The translations under genes were made by a program, and so were the position numbers. Positions 24,314 through 32,701 of a stretch of 64,000 bases of DNA are shown here, piece by piece. Numbering within the stretch: position 1 is the first letter of the stretch; each line of letters starts with the position of its first letter. The notes beneath the pieces were generated by a model that was not told the DNA's origin, ran no database searches, and saw nothing but the letters and a program-made list of their open reading frames with translations. This DNA comes from Oscillospiraceae bacterium Marseille-Q3528 (GTDB lineage Bacteria > Bacillota > Clostridia > Lachnospirales > Lachnospiraceae): positions 1-64,000 of the forward strand of contig JAGTTR010000016.1 in assembly GCA_018223385.1 (NCBI GenBank), written 5' to 3'.

Positions 24314-24988
24314 ATGAGTTTTAAAGACATTTTTAAGAAATCATTTCTGGAAGGCTTTACGGCAATGGACATCAGTACGTCCAAAATACTGGCGACACTG
24401 GCTATGGTAGTCATTCTGTCCCTGTACATTTTCTGCATTTACCGGGTAGTGACGAGAAAAACGTTCTACTCCAAGACCTTTAACATTTCACTGGCAGCCA
24501 TTGCCATCATCACCGCCAGTATCATCCTGGCCATGCAGTCCAATCTGGTCATCTCCCTTGGTATGGTCGGTGCACTTTCCATCGTGCGTTTCCGTACTGC
24601 CATCAAGGATCCCATGGACCTGATCTTCCTGTTCTGGTCCATCAGTATCGGCATCATCTGTGGCGGCGGCCTGTATGAGGTGGCTGTTATCACATCTGTC
24701 ATCGTGACAGTGTGCATTCTGGGCCTGGATCTTCTGCCGGTGGCAAAGGCTCCTATGCTTCTGGTGGTGAACGCTTCCAGTACCGCAGCGGAGGACGCGG
24801 TGATGGAGGCTGTGAAGAAATACAGCCATCTGTGCCGGGTGAAATCCAGAAACATTTCCAATGGAAGAGAGGATATGATCCTGGAGCTGCGGGTAAAGGA
24901 AGAGAAGAAACTGGTGGAAGAGGTGAGCGCAGTGAGCGGCGTGGAGTATGTTTCCCTGCTGGCTCATGACGGCGAGGTGACCTTCTGA
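24314..24988 (+). CDS. DUF4956 membrane protein
   Basis: A 224-residue protein with about four membrane helices (residues 15-150) and a soluble C-terminal domain. The conserved segment MVGALSIVRFRTAIKDPMDLIFLFW is typical of DUF4956, which accompanies VTC proteins in bacteria, perhaps as the membrane partner or channel. Preceded by GAGAGGGAAAAG. Its stop lies 2 bases before the next glycosyltransferase start, so this trio is stitched into the polysaccharide operon. Confidence 0.83.
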   Translation: MSFKDIFKKSFLEGFTAMDISTSKILATLAMVVILSLYIFCIYRVVTRKTFYSKTFNISLAAIAIITASIILAMQSNLVISLGMVGALSIVRFRTAIKDPMDLIFLFWSISIGIICGGGLYEVAVITSVIVTVCILGLDLLPVAKAPMLLVVNASSTAAEDAVMEAVKKYSHLCRVKSRNISNGREDMILELRVKEEKKLVEEVSAVSGVEYVSLLAHDGEVTF

Positions 24989-24990
24989 TT

Positions 24991-26730
24991 ATGAAAGGGA
25001 AGGATCTGATCGCACGTGCAACTGCGTATGGAAAAGAATATGGCACCGGCCGTCTGGTGAGAAAGACGCTGGAGCATGAGAAAATCAGAAAGGCAGAGGC
25101 TGGCTATGAACGCTGGCTTTCTGCCCATTTGCCGTCTCAGGGAAAACTGGAGCGGCAGAGAAAAGAAAGTAAAAATCAGGAAGGACCGCTGATCTCCGTG
25201 CTGGTGCCCATATACCGGACGCCGGAACGGTTTCTGCGGGAAATGATCGAATCTGTGTTGCAGCAGAGCTATCCGCATCTGGAGCTTTGTCTGGCGGACG
25301 GCAGCGGAGACGATACGGCGGCGGAAACTGTGATCCGGGAATATGCCGAAAAGGATGCCCGGGTGCGGTACGCCCATCTTCCGGCCAATGGCGGCATTTC
25401 GGGAAACACCAATGCGGCGCTGCAGATGGCAGAAGGGGAATTTGTCTGCCTGCTGGATCATGATGATCTGCTGGCACCGGATGCCCTGTATGAGCTGGCA
25501 GCGGTGCTTCGGAAGGATCCTGCCCTGGATGCGGTGTACAGCGATGAGGACAAGGTGGATTTCGAGGGAAAACAGCATTTTCAGCCTCATTTTAAACCGG
25601 ATTTTAATCTGGATCTGCTGCGGAGCAACAATTATATCTGTCATCTGTTTTGCGTGCGCACGGTGCTGGCACGGAAAACCGGCGGATTCCGGCGGGCCTA
25701 TGACGGTGCCCAGGATTATGATTTCATCCTGCGTTGTACGGAACTGGCAGGAAAGATCGGCCATGTATCCCGGATCCTCTACCACTGGCGGTGCCATCCG
25801 GCATCTACGGCGGCCAATCCGGACAGCAAGCGCTACGCCTACGAGGCCGGGAAACGGGCCATAGAAGCCCATCTGGAACGGTGTCATGTGCGGGGGCTGG
25901 TGGCTTACACCGACAATCCGGGCTTTTACCGGGTGCGGTATGCGCTGCCGAAGACACCCCAGGTGCAGGCCGTCATTCCGGGTGAGTTTTCTCACGCTGA
26001 GCGAAGATGGCTGGAAGCGAGACTGCAGGCGGCCACGGCGTATCCGGATTTTCACGTATGTGTGGGCCGGGAGGCGGAAGGTCTGATCGAGGCGCTGGCT
26101 GCGGGCAGCCGGGAGCCGGAGGGATTTGTTCTGTTTTTAAATCCATCGGTCTACCCGATGAACCGGGGGTGGCTTAGGGAGCTGGTTTCCCATGGCCTGC
26201 GGACGGATGCGGGCTGCGTCACCGGAAGGATTTATGATGAAAAACACCACCTGCTCCATGCAGGGGAGGTGACCGGCATGTTCGGGCTGGCGGCGGCGTG
26301 TCCGTTTAAGGGAACGCGCAGCGGCTTTTACGGATATATGCATAAGATCGGCCTGCAGCAGGATTTCACCGTGGTGACCGGGGAGTGCCTGCTTATCCGG
26401 GAGGAAGTGCTGGCAAAATTACTGGCCGGACGGAAGCTGAACGGTTCTGTGCCGGGCCTGGAAGAAGCGTCGGCGGAAAGCTGGAATCTGCAGGAACTGG
26501 ACCGGGAGGGCTGGAACATTGAGCTCTGCCTGAAAACACAGCTTCTGGGCCTGCGCAATATTTACACACCCTTTGCGGTGCTGGAGCTGCGGGGGGCTGA
26601 GCGGGAAGTACCGGGATACGCAGATTATCTGGTGGTGCACCAGGAACGATGGGCCGAAGCACTGGATGCCTGTGACCAGGCGTACAACAGCAATCTTTCC
26701 CTGGAGAGAGGCGGCTGGGTGTGCCGGTGA
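24991..26730 (+). CDS. Double-domain GT2 glycosyltransferase, C-half degenerate
   Basis: A 579-residue protein closely related to those at 15477 and 19496. The first GT2 domain (about 65-300) is intact: ISVLVPIYRTPERF, NGGISGNTNA, LLDHDD (D156) and DGAQDYDFIL. The second (about 325-570) keeps the fold outline, but the sugar-nucleotide motif is FLNPSVYPMNRGW in place of LLNNDTEV, and the NDVDF motif is lost. Only one active site is therefore expected. It starts 2 bases after the DUF4956 stop. The degenerate half may now serve as a structural partner. Confidence 0.83.
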   Translation: MKGKDLIARATAYGKEYGTGRLVRKTLEHEKIRKAEAGYERWLSAHLPSQGKLERQRKESKNQEGPLISVLVPIYRTPERFLREMIESVLQQSYPHLELCLADGSGDDTAAETVIREYAEKDARVRYAHLPANGGISGNTNAALQMAEGEFVCLLDHDDLLAPDALYELAAVLRKDPALDAVYSDEDKVDFEGKQHFQPHFKPDFNLDLLRSNNYICHLFCVRTVLARKTGGFRRAYDGAQDYDFILRCTELAGKIGHVSRILYHWRCHPASTAANPDSKRYAYEAGKRAIEAHLERCHVRGLVAYTDNPGFYRVRYALPKTPQVQAVIPGEFSHAERRWLEARLQAATAYPDFHVCVGREAEGLIEALAAGSREPEGFVLFLNPSVYPMNRGWLRELVSHGLRTDAGCVTGRIYDEKHHLLHAGEVTGMFGLAAACPFKGTRSGFYGYMHKIGLQQDFTVVTGECLLIREEVLAKLLAGRKLNGSVPGLEEASAESWNLQELDREGWNIELCLKTQLLGLRNIYTPFAVLELRGAEREVPGYADYLVVHQERWAEALDACDQAYNSNLSLERGGWVCR

Positions 26731-26780
26731 GGCCGGATTTCCCGGAGACGGAGAAAAATAACAACAGAGGGGCAAAAAGA

Positions 26781-27743
26781 ATGGATGTTTCGATTGTAAT
26801 TCCCAATTACAATGGAATGAAATATATGGAAAACTGTCTGCGTGCGCTGGAGAAGCAGCGGGTGGAGGGAGAACCGGAGACGGAGATCCTGGTGGTGGAC
26901 AACGGGTCGAAGGATGGCAGCCGTGAGCTGGTGGAAGAAAAATTTCCCCAGGTGCGCGTCATCGCCCTGGATGACAATTACGGTTTCTGTGGAGCGGTGA
27001 ATGCGGGCATCCGGGCGTCGCAGGCGCCTTTTGTGATCCTGCTGAACAATGACACCGAGGTGCGAAAAGGCTTTGTGTACGAGCTGTACCGGGGCATTCA
27101 GGTTTCGGATCGGATTTTTTCCGGTGCGGCCAAAATGATACAACTGCATGATAAAACAAAGTTAGACGATGCGGGAAATTACTACTGTGCACTGGGATGG
27201 GCCTATGCCAGAGGCAAGGGAAAGCCGGTGGAGCGCTACACGAAGGCGGAAGAGATTTTTGCCAGCTGCGGCGGCGCGGCCATTTACCGGAAATCCATCC
27301 TGGAGGAGATCGGTCTGTTTGACGAAGAGCATTTCGCCTATCTGGAGGATGTGGACATCGGCTACCGGGCAAGACGCCACGGCTATGTGAATATGTTTTT
27401 CCCCAGAGCCCAGGTGTATCACGCGGGCAGCGGCACCAGTGGTTCCCGGTATAATGAGTTCAAGGTGCGTTATGCCTCCCGCAACAGTGTCTACCTGATC
27501 TACAAAAATATGCCGCTGTTTCAGCTTTTACTGAACCTGCCGTTTCTGGCGGTGGGATTTGGCATCAAGTTCCTGTTTTTCCTGCATAAGGGCATGGGAC
27601 GGGAGTATGCGGCTGGGATCAAGAACGGGATTTTGCTCAGTGTAAAGTATTCGAAAGAAAAATTTAATTGGAATTATCTAGGCAACCATGTTAGAATTCA
27701 ATTAGAATTATGGGTCAATACTATACGTAGGGTAGCAGGATAA
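26781..27743 (+). CDS. Single-domain GT2 glycosyltransferase (rhamnosyltransferase-like)
   Basis: A 320-residue WbbL/RfbF-like enzyme. ATG at 26781 is placed 8 bases after AGAGGGG; an upstream in-frame ATG at 26721 lacks a ribosome site. Motifs: VSIVIPNYNGMKY, VVDNGSKDGS, LLNNDTEVRKG, GGAAIYRKS and YLEDVDIGYRARRHGY. The C-terminal hydrophobic stretch (about 255-285) suggests membrane association. It is last in this plus-strand run before a 250-bp gap. Confidence 0.87.
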   Translation: MDVSIVIPNYNGMKYMENCLRALEKQRVEGEPETEILVVDNGSKDGSRELVEEKFPQVRVIALDDNYGFCGAVNAGIRASQAPFVILLNNDTEVRKGFVYELYRGIQVSDRIFSGAAKMIQLHDKTKLDDAGNYYCALGWAYARGKGKPVERYTKAEEIFASCGGAAIYRKSILEEIGLFDEEHFAYLEDVDIGYRARRHGYVNMFFPRAQVYHAGSGTSGSRYNEFKVRYASRNSVYLIYKNMPLFQLLLNLPFLAVGFGIKFLFFLHKGMGREYAAGIKNGILLSVKYSKEKFNWNYLGNHVRIQLELWVNTIRRVAG

Positions 27744-27753
27744 AAGAAGTAAT

Positions 27754-27857
27754 GGCAGCTCACTTTTGCTCATCAGCGGGCGCTCCCTTCGTACATCCAC
27801 AAAGTCGGATTTTCATGCGAGCATGAAATCCTCCTTCATGTATGTACGAGTGAACTG
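27754..27857 (-). repeat. Intergenic structured element, copy A
   Basis: Near-terminal repeat CAGCTCAC (27756-27763) and GTGAACTG (27850-27857). Outer stem TCGTACAT (27789-27796) with ATGTACGA (27842-27849). Inner hairpin GGATTTTCATGC with GCATGAAATCC (27807-27831). On the minus strand the core reads GCGCCCGCTGATGAGCAAAA. Related to copies B, D, E and F. Confidence 0.65.
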
Positions 27858-27903
27858 TTACGAGATATTAATAAAATATTAAATAATTATTGCGAAAAGT
27901 CTG

Positions 27904-27932
27904 TTGCCCTTTGCCGCATTTTATTGTATGAT
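27904..27932 (+). promoter_or_regulatory. Promoter of the sugar transferase-LCP unit
   Basis: TTGCCC (27904-27909), 17 bases, TATGAT (27927-27932). It predicts a leader of about 55 bases before the start at 27994. Confidence 0.55.
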
Positions 27933-27993
27933 ATACCGTATGAAGTTCTGCGGAAATTCATGGTGAGAGTATACAGAAGTTGGGTGATAACGA

Positions 27994-29394
27994 TTGATTC
28001 GTGATAATCAGAAGTTTTTGAATCGCCTGCACGTCTTGATAGATGCATTTGTGATTGTTATTGCCTATGCAGCCGCTTACTGGATCAAGTTTTCCAGCGG
28101 GTTGTTTATCAACGGGCCGCACTGGGATTTTGAGAGTTATGCGACCTATCTGGCGGCGATCGTGCCGGGTTATCTGATCCTGTATTTTGCTTTCAATATG
28201 TATACGCCCAAGCGTGTACAGGGCAGAAGACTGGAATTTTCTAATATTATGAAGGCCAACGGCATCGGTGTCATGGTTTTTATCGTGGTGCTGTTCGGCA
28301 TGCATCTGGATGATTTTTCCCGTGGTATGATCGGTATTTTCTTCGGCGTGAATATTGTGCTGGAGACGCTGGTCAGAAACGCGATCCGGATGTTTCTGCG
28401 GGATATCCGCAAGAAGGGATTCAATATCAAGCAGATTCTGCTGGTCGGCTACAGCCGGGCGGCGGAGGAGTACATTGACCGTATCCGCGCCAATCCCCAG
28501 TGGGGATATGTGGTCCGGGGCATCCTGGATGACAATGTGGAGAGCGGAACCGAGTACCGGGGCGTCAAGGTGCTGGGCAGGATTGAGAATCTGTTCATCA
28601 TCCTGCCGGAGAACGGGCTGGATGAGATTGCCATTACGCTGGGCCTGGATGAATATTCCAAGCTGGAGCACATTGTGGCATTGTGTGAAAAATCCGGTGT
28701 ACACACCAAGTTTATCCCGGATTACAACAATATTATACCGACGAAGCCTTATACAGAGGACCTTCTGGGACTGCCGGTCATCAACATCCGGTATGTGCCG
28801 CTGACCAATACGTTTAACAGCATCGTGAAGCGGATCATGGATATCGTGGGTTCCCTTGTGTGTATTGTGCTGTTTTCGCCGGTGATGCTGGTGACGGCTA
28901 TTGCGGTCAAGGCAAGTTCGCCGGGTCCGCTGATCTACAAGCAGGAGCGGGTGGGGCTTCACAACCGGCCATTCCAGATGTATAAGTTCCGTTCCATGGG
29001 TGTACAGAACCCCAAGGAAGAGAAGAAAGCCTGGACGGTGCCGGGGGATCCGCGGGTGACGCCTGTGGGAAAGATCATCCGCATGACGAGCATCGATGAG
29101 CTGCCTCAGCTGTTCAACGTGCTCAAGGGGGATATGAGTCTGGTAGGGCCACGTCCGGAGCGTCCACTTTTCGTGGAGAAGTTCCGGGAGGAGATCCCGC
29201 GGTATATGATCAAGCATCAGGTTCGTCCGGGGATGACCGGATGGGCGCAGATCAATGGATATAGAGGGAATACATCGATCCGCAGAAGGATTGATTATGA
29301 TCTTTATTATATAGAGAACTGGTCGGTAGGACTGGACATTAAGATTTTGTTCCTGACGATCTTCAAGGGCTTTATCAACAAGAACGCCTATTGA
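27994..29394 (+). CDS. Polyprenyl-phosphate sugar phosphotransferase (WcaJ/EpsE-type)
   Basis: A 466-residue initiating transferase that links the first sugar-1-phosphate to undecaprenyl phosphate. It has five hydrophobic segments (about 10-135), a Rossmann-like CoA-binding domain (about 145-260) and a C-terminal bacterial sugar transferase domain (about 275-466). Signatures are KRIMDIVGS, GPLIYKQERVG, FRSMG, TSIDELPQLFNVL, SLVGPRPE and RPGMTGWAQINGYRG. The start is TTG at 27994 after GGGTGAT. In this locus it probably starts the repeat unit built by the GT2 enzymes. Confidence 0.92.
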   Translation: MIRDNQKFLNRLHVLIDAFVIVIAYAAAYWIKFSSGLFINGPHWDFESYATYLAAIVPGYLILYFAFNMYTPKRVQGRRLEFSNIMKANGIGVMVFIVVLFGMHLDDFSRGMIGIFFGVNIVLETLVRNAIRMFLRDIRKKGFNIKQILLVGYSRAAEEYIDRIRANPQWGYVVRGILDDNVESGTEYRGVKVLGRIENLFIILPENGLDEIAITLGLDEYSKLEHIVALCEKSGVHTKFIPDYNNIIPTKPYTEDLLGLPVINIRYVPLTNTFNSIVKRIMDIVGSLVCIVLFSPVMLVTAIAVKASSPGPLIYKQERVGLHNRPFQMYKFRSMGVQNPKEEKKAWTVPGDPRVTPVGKIIRMTSIDELPQLFNVLKGDMSLVGPRPERPLFVEKFREEIPRYMIKHQVRPGMTGWAQINGYRGNTSIRRRIDYDLYYIENWSVGLDIKILFLTIFKGFINKNAY

Positions 29395-29428
29395 TTTTAC
29401 AGAATCGAAAGTGAGAGGAAATGTAGCT

Positions 29429-30691
29429 ATGGCACAGGATACAAGGAGAAGAAGCAGTTCATCGGCAAGCGGCCGGACGAAGAAGAGCAGCACATCCAGA
29501 AGCGGCTCGTCCAGAAGCAGCCGTTCCACGGGTGCAAAGTCATCTGCATCGCGGACACGGGGCCGAAGCACTTCCGGCAGACATCATAAAGGAAAGCGTG
29601 CGGCGGCGAGAAAACGCAGGCGCATCCTGCTCTTTGCGGTGGAAGCACTGGTGCTTGTCTGCCTGGTCGGAGTTCTTTATGTGGTGTCCAAGATGGATCG
29701 TATGCAGGGGCAGGATCTGGCATCTGCAGCCGACAGTCAAGATGCAGAGGATCTGTCCCAGGTAACGGTACAGGAGAACCAGAACCTGAGTGCGGAGACG
29801 ACGCAGAAGCTGGAGAAGTTTACGAATATCGCGCTGTTCGGCGTGGACTCCCGGACGGGTATCCTTGGCAAGGGAAGCCGTTCCGATACGATCATCATTG
29901 CCAGCATCAACAATGAGACAAAAGAAGTCAAGCTCTGTTCCATTTATCGTGACACGTACCTGAATCTGACCAATGGCAATTACAATAAGGCCAATTCGGC
30001 TTATGCGTTCGGCGGCCCGGATCAGGCCATCAACATGCTGAACCTGAACCTGGATCTGAACATCAGCAAATATGTGTCTGTGGACTTTACGGCCATTGCC
30101 AATGCGGTGGATGCGTTGGGCGGGATCGAGATGGAGGTCAACGAAGCAGAGTATGAGCATCTGAACAACTATACGGTAGAGACGTCCGAGGTCGTGGGAA
30201 GAACGACCACAAAGCTGCCGGGGCCGGGCACCTATAACCTGGACGGTATCCAGGCAGTATCCTACTGCCGGATCCGCTACACCAAGGGTGATGACTTCAA
30301 GCGTGCAGAGCGGCAGCGTACCGTCATCGCGAAGATCGTAGAGAAGGCCAAAGAGAAAGCACAGTCCGGTGATTTGGCAACCATCAACAAGATCATCACG
30401 GACATGTTCCCTCAGGTGGCAACGAACCTGAAGGTGGACGATGTGCTGAGTATGACAACGGATCTGCTTTCCTACAACATTGTGGACAGCAGCGGATTCC
30501 CGTTTGACAAGACGACGGGAACATTTGGAAGTAAGGGCTCCTGTGTTGTGGCAGCTGACCTGGTATCCAATGTGGAGCAGCTCCATACCTTCCTGTTTGG
30601 CAGCGATGAGAACTACACTGTGTCCGATAAGGTAAAGGAGATTAGTGCAAAGATCACCAATGATACAGGCGTAACTGCCAAGGAACAGTAG
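29429..30691 (+). CDS. LCP family protein (LytR-CpsA-Psr)
   Basis: A 420-residue protein. ATG 29429 follows GAGAGGA. A very basic, Ser/Arg/Lys-rich cytoplasmic tail (1-60) precedes one membrane helix (about 63-84) and an external LCP domain (about 130-375). The domain has NIALFGVDSR, GSRSDTIIIASIN, LCSIYRDTY, NKANSAYAFGG and RIRYTKGDDFKRAERQR, the arginines that grip polyprenyl pyrophosphate. LCP enzymes move finished glycopolymers from the lipid carrier onto peptidoglycan. Next to the initiating transferase, it is the likely wall-attachment step of this pathway. Confidence 0.92.
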   Translation: MAQDTRRRSSSSASGRTKKSSTSRSGSSRSSRSTGAKSSASRTRGRSTSGRHHKGKRAAARKRRRILLFAVEALVLVCLVGVLYVVSKMDRMQGQDLASAADSQDAEDLSQVTVQENQNLSAETTQKLEKFTNIALFGVDSRTGILGKGSRSDTIIIASINNETKEVKLCSIYRDTYLNLTNGNYNKANSAYAFGGPDQAINMLNLNLDLNISKYVSVDFTAIANAVDALGGIEMEVNEAEYEHLNNYTVETSEVVGRTTTKLPGPGTYNLDGIQAVSYCRIRYTKGDDFKRAERQRTVIAKIVEKAKEKAQSGDLATINKIITDMFPQVATNLKVDDVLSMTTDLLSYNIVDSSGFPFDKTTGTFGSKGSCVVAADLVSNVEQLHTFLFGSDENYTVSDKVKEISAKITNDTGVTAKEQ

Positions 30692-30706
30692 AACAAACCA
30701 AGATAG

Positions 30707-30847
30707 ATGAGAGAAGGCGTGTTTGTCAACGGGGAAGACAGATACGCCTTTCTTGCGAAATGCAGGCCGGGCAATGCCGTGAGAATGACAGATGGCGAGA
30801 TGGGTGGCTGCCGCATTTATCAGATGAAAGATAAGGGGATCGTGTGA
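30707..30847 (+). CDS. Possible 46-residue small protein
   Basis: An open frame from ATG 30707 to TGA 30845-30847 fills the gap between the LCP gene and the esterase and ends one base before the next ATG. The product (starting MREGVFVNGEDRYAF) has no recognised family and no clear ribosome site. A hairpin formed by AGAAGGCGT (30712-30720) and ACGCCTTTCT (30744-30753) lies inside it, so the stretch may be a terminator-like structure after the LCP gene instead. Confidence 0.25.
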   Translation: MREGVFVNGEDRYAFLAKCRPGNAVRMTDGEMGGCRIYQMKDKGIV

Positions 30848-30848
30848 T

Positions 30849-31769
30849 ATGAAAAGACCAGAGTGGAAGAAAATAGGCGGGTGTGTGGTGACGGCAGTAT
30901 TTCTGGCGGCGCTGGTGGCTGTGGGGGTACTGCAGAAGACTGCGCGGACCGAGGTGGATGTGATCCTGTTTGCCGGTCAGAGCAATATGAGCGGTGTGGG
31001 AGATGCCTCTCTGGCACCGGTGGTGCCGGAAGGCGTGGGCTATGAATTCCGGGCCATCACCGATCCCACCAGATTGTATCCGCTGGCGGAGCCCTTTGGT
31101 GAAAACGAACACAATCCGGGCATGTGTGATGACCGGGGGCTGCTGGAGCGCACCGGTTCTCTGGTGTCAGCCTTTGTGAACAGCTATTATGCCCAGACCC
31201 GGACGCCGGTGGTGGCGGTGTCCGCTTCCCGGGGAAGCTCCAAGATGCATACGTGGCTCAAGGAGAACGGCCTGTTTCTGGACGCAGGTCAGCGGCTGGA
31301 CGCCTGCCTGAAATATCTGAACGCAGATCCGTCCTATAAGATCCGGCATATTTATATGGTGTGGCTTCAGGGAGAGAGTGACACCAGCGCAAAGAAGACA
31401 CCGGAGGACTATGAGGAAAAATTAACGGAACTGTTTGATAATTTTAAAAAACTGGGTGTGGAGAAATGCTTTGTTATCCGTATCGGTCTGGATCTGGAGC
31501 GGGATTCGGAAGGCATCGACCATGTGATTGAGGCACAGACCGAGCTTTGCCGGACATCGGAGGATTTTGTCCTTGTGTCCACCCAGGCGGTGACGTTAAA
31601 TGACAGGGGCATGATGCAGGACCGGATGCATTATACCCAGGAGGGATACAATTTCATCGGAGAGGAAGCGGGGGCCAATGCCGGAAGCTATGTGGCTGAT
31701 GGGGTGGAGCCCTCCATGGAGGATCCCTACTATGGAAATGAATACGTGCCAGGGGAGGAAGGGAAATGA
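30849..31769 (+). CDS. Sialate O-acetylesterase-like SGNH hydrolase
   Basis: A 306-residue protein with an N-terminal membrane anchor (about 9-30) and an SASA/DUF303 SGNH domain. Block I is FAGQSNMSG with the nucleophile serine, a WLQGESDT block follows, and the C-terminal DRMHYTQEGYN supplies the Asp-His pair. Such enzymes remove O-acetyl groups from sugars. Anchored outside the cell and encoded in a polysaccharide cluster, it probably trims acetyl groups of the polymer. The stop overlaps the next start (ATGA). Confidence 0.85.
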   Translation: MKRPEWKKIGGCVVTAVFLAALVAVGVLQKTARTEVDVILFAGQSNMSGVGDASLAPVVPEGVGYEFRAITDPTRLYPLAEPFGENEHNPGMCDDRGLLERTGSLVSAFVNSYYAQTRTPVVAVSASRGSSKMHTWLKENGLFLDAGQRLDACLKYLNADPSYKIRHIYMVWLQGESDTSAKKTPEDYEEKLTELFDNFKKLGVEKCFVIRIGLDLERDSEGIDHVIEAQTELCRTSEDFVLVSTQAVTLNDRGMMQDRMHYTQEGYNFIGEEAGANAGSYVADGVEPSMEDPYYGNEYVPGEEGK

Positions 31770-32680
31770 CAGCAGATGTGATCATTCCGGTGTACCGGCC
31801 GGATGCCAGATTAAAGGAATGTCTTCGCAGGCTGGAAGCCCAGAACGTGAAGGCGACGAAGATCATCCTCATGAACACAGAGGAGTGCTATTTCGACCCT
31901 TCTGTGATGGACGGTATTTCGCATATAGAAGTACACCATCTGACAAAGGAACAATTTGACCATGGAAAAACAAGACATGAGGCCACTGCCTGGTCCCAGG
32001 CAGATATTTTGATCTTCATGACCCAGGACGCCCTGCCAAAGGACCGGTATCTCATCGAGCACCTGATCCGGCCCATTGAAGAGGGAAAGGCCAGCATATC
32101 TTATGGCAGGCAGCTGGCAGCGCCGGATTGCCGGGAACTGGAGCGGTATACGAGACAGTTCAACTATCCGCCGGAGAGCTGCTATAAGACGGCGGCAGAT
32201 CTGCCCCGGCTTGGCATCAAGACCTTTTTCTGTTCCGATGTGTGTGCCGCTTATCTTCGAAAGGATTATGATGCTTTCGGCGGCTTTATCCGGAAAACAA
32301 TTTTTAATGAGGATATGATTCTTGCCGGAAATATGATAAAATCAGGAAAGACAGTTGCTTATGCGGCGGATGCCCGGGTCATCCACTCCCACAATTACAC
32401 GGGACTGATGCAGTTCCATCGGAACTTTGACCTGGCAGTGTCCCAGGCGGATCACCCGGAGATCTTTGAGGGGATCCGTTCGGAGACAGAGGGCATCCGG
32501 CTGGTGAAGGAGACGGCCCGGCATTTTCTGAAAGAAGGAAAGCCGTGGATCCTTGTGGAGCTGGTGTGGAAAAGCGGCTGGAAGTTCCTGGGCTATCGCC
32601 TGGGAAAGCAATATCGCAGATTACCGGGATGGATGATCAGAATGTGTACCATGAGTCCGTCCTACTGGGAAAAACAATAG
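31766..32680 (+). CDS. GT2 glycosyltransferase (rhamnosyltransferase-like)
   Basis: A 304-residue enzyme. It begins DVIIPVYRPDARLKECLRRL and continues with FDHGKTRHEA, FMTQDALP (acidic motif) and the late IFNEDMILAGNMIKSG motif, the pattern of RfbN/WbbL-like dTDP-rhamnosyl transferases. It overlaps the esterase gene by 4 bases and is the last transferase of the cluster before glmS. Confidence 0.85.
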   Translation: MTADVIIPVYRPDARLKECLRRLEAQNVKATKIILMNTEECYFDPSVMDGISHIEVHHLTKEQFDHGKTRHEATAWSQADILIFMTQDALPKDRYLIEHLIRPIEEGKASISYGRQLAAPDCRELERYTRQFNYPPESCYKTAADLPRLGIKTFFCSDVCAAYLRKDYDAFGGFIRKTIFNEDMILAGNMIKSGKTVAYAADARVIHSHNYTGLMQFHRNFDLAVSQADHPEIFEGIRSETEGIRLVKETARHFLKEGKPWILVELVWKSGWKFLGYRLGKQYRRLPGWMIRMCTMSPSYWEKQ

Positions 32681-32701
32681 AGTTGATTGGAGGAAAGGAT
32701 T

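Noticed and set aside
32681..32701. glmS ribozyme upstream of glmS
   Set aside because: Only 21 bases separate the genes, too little for the ribozyme.
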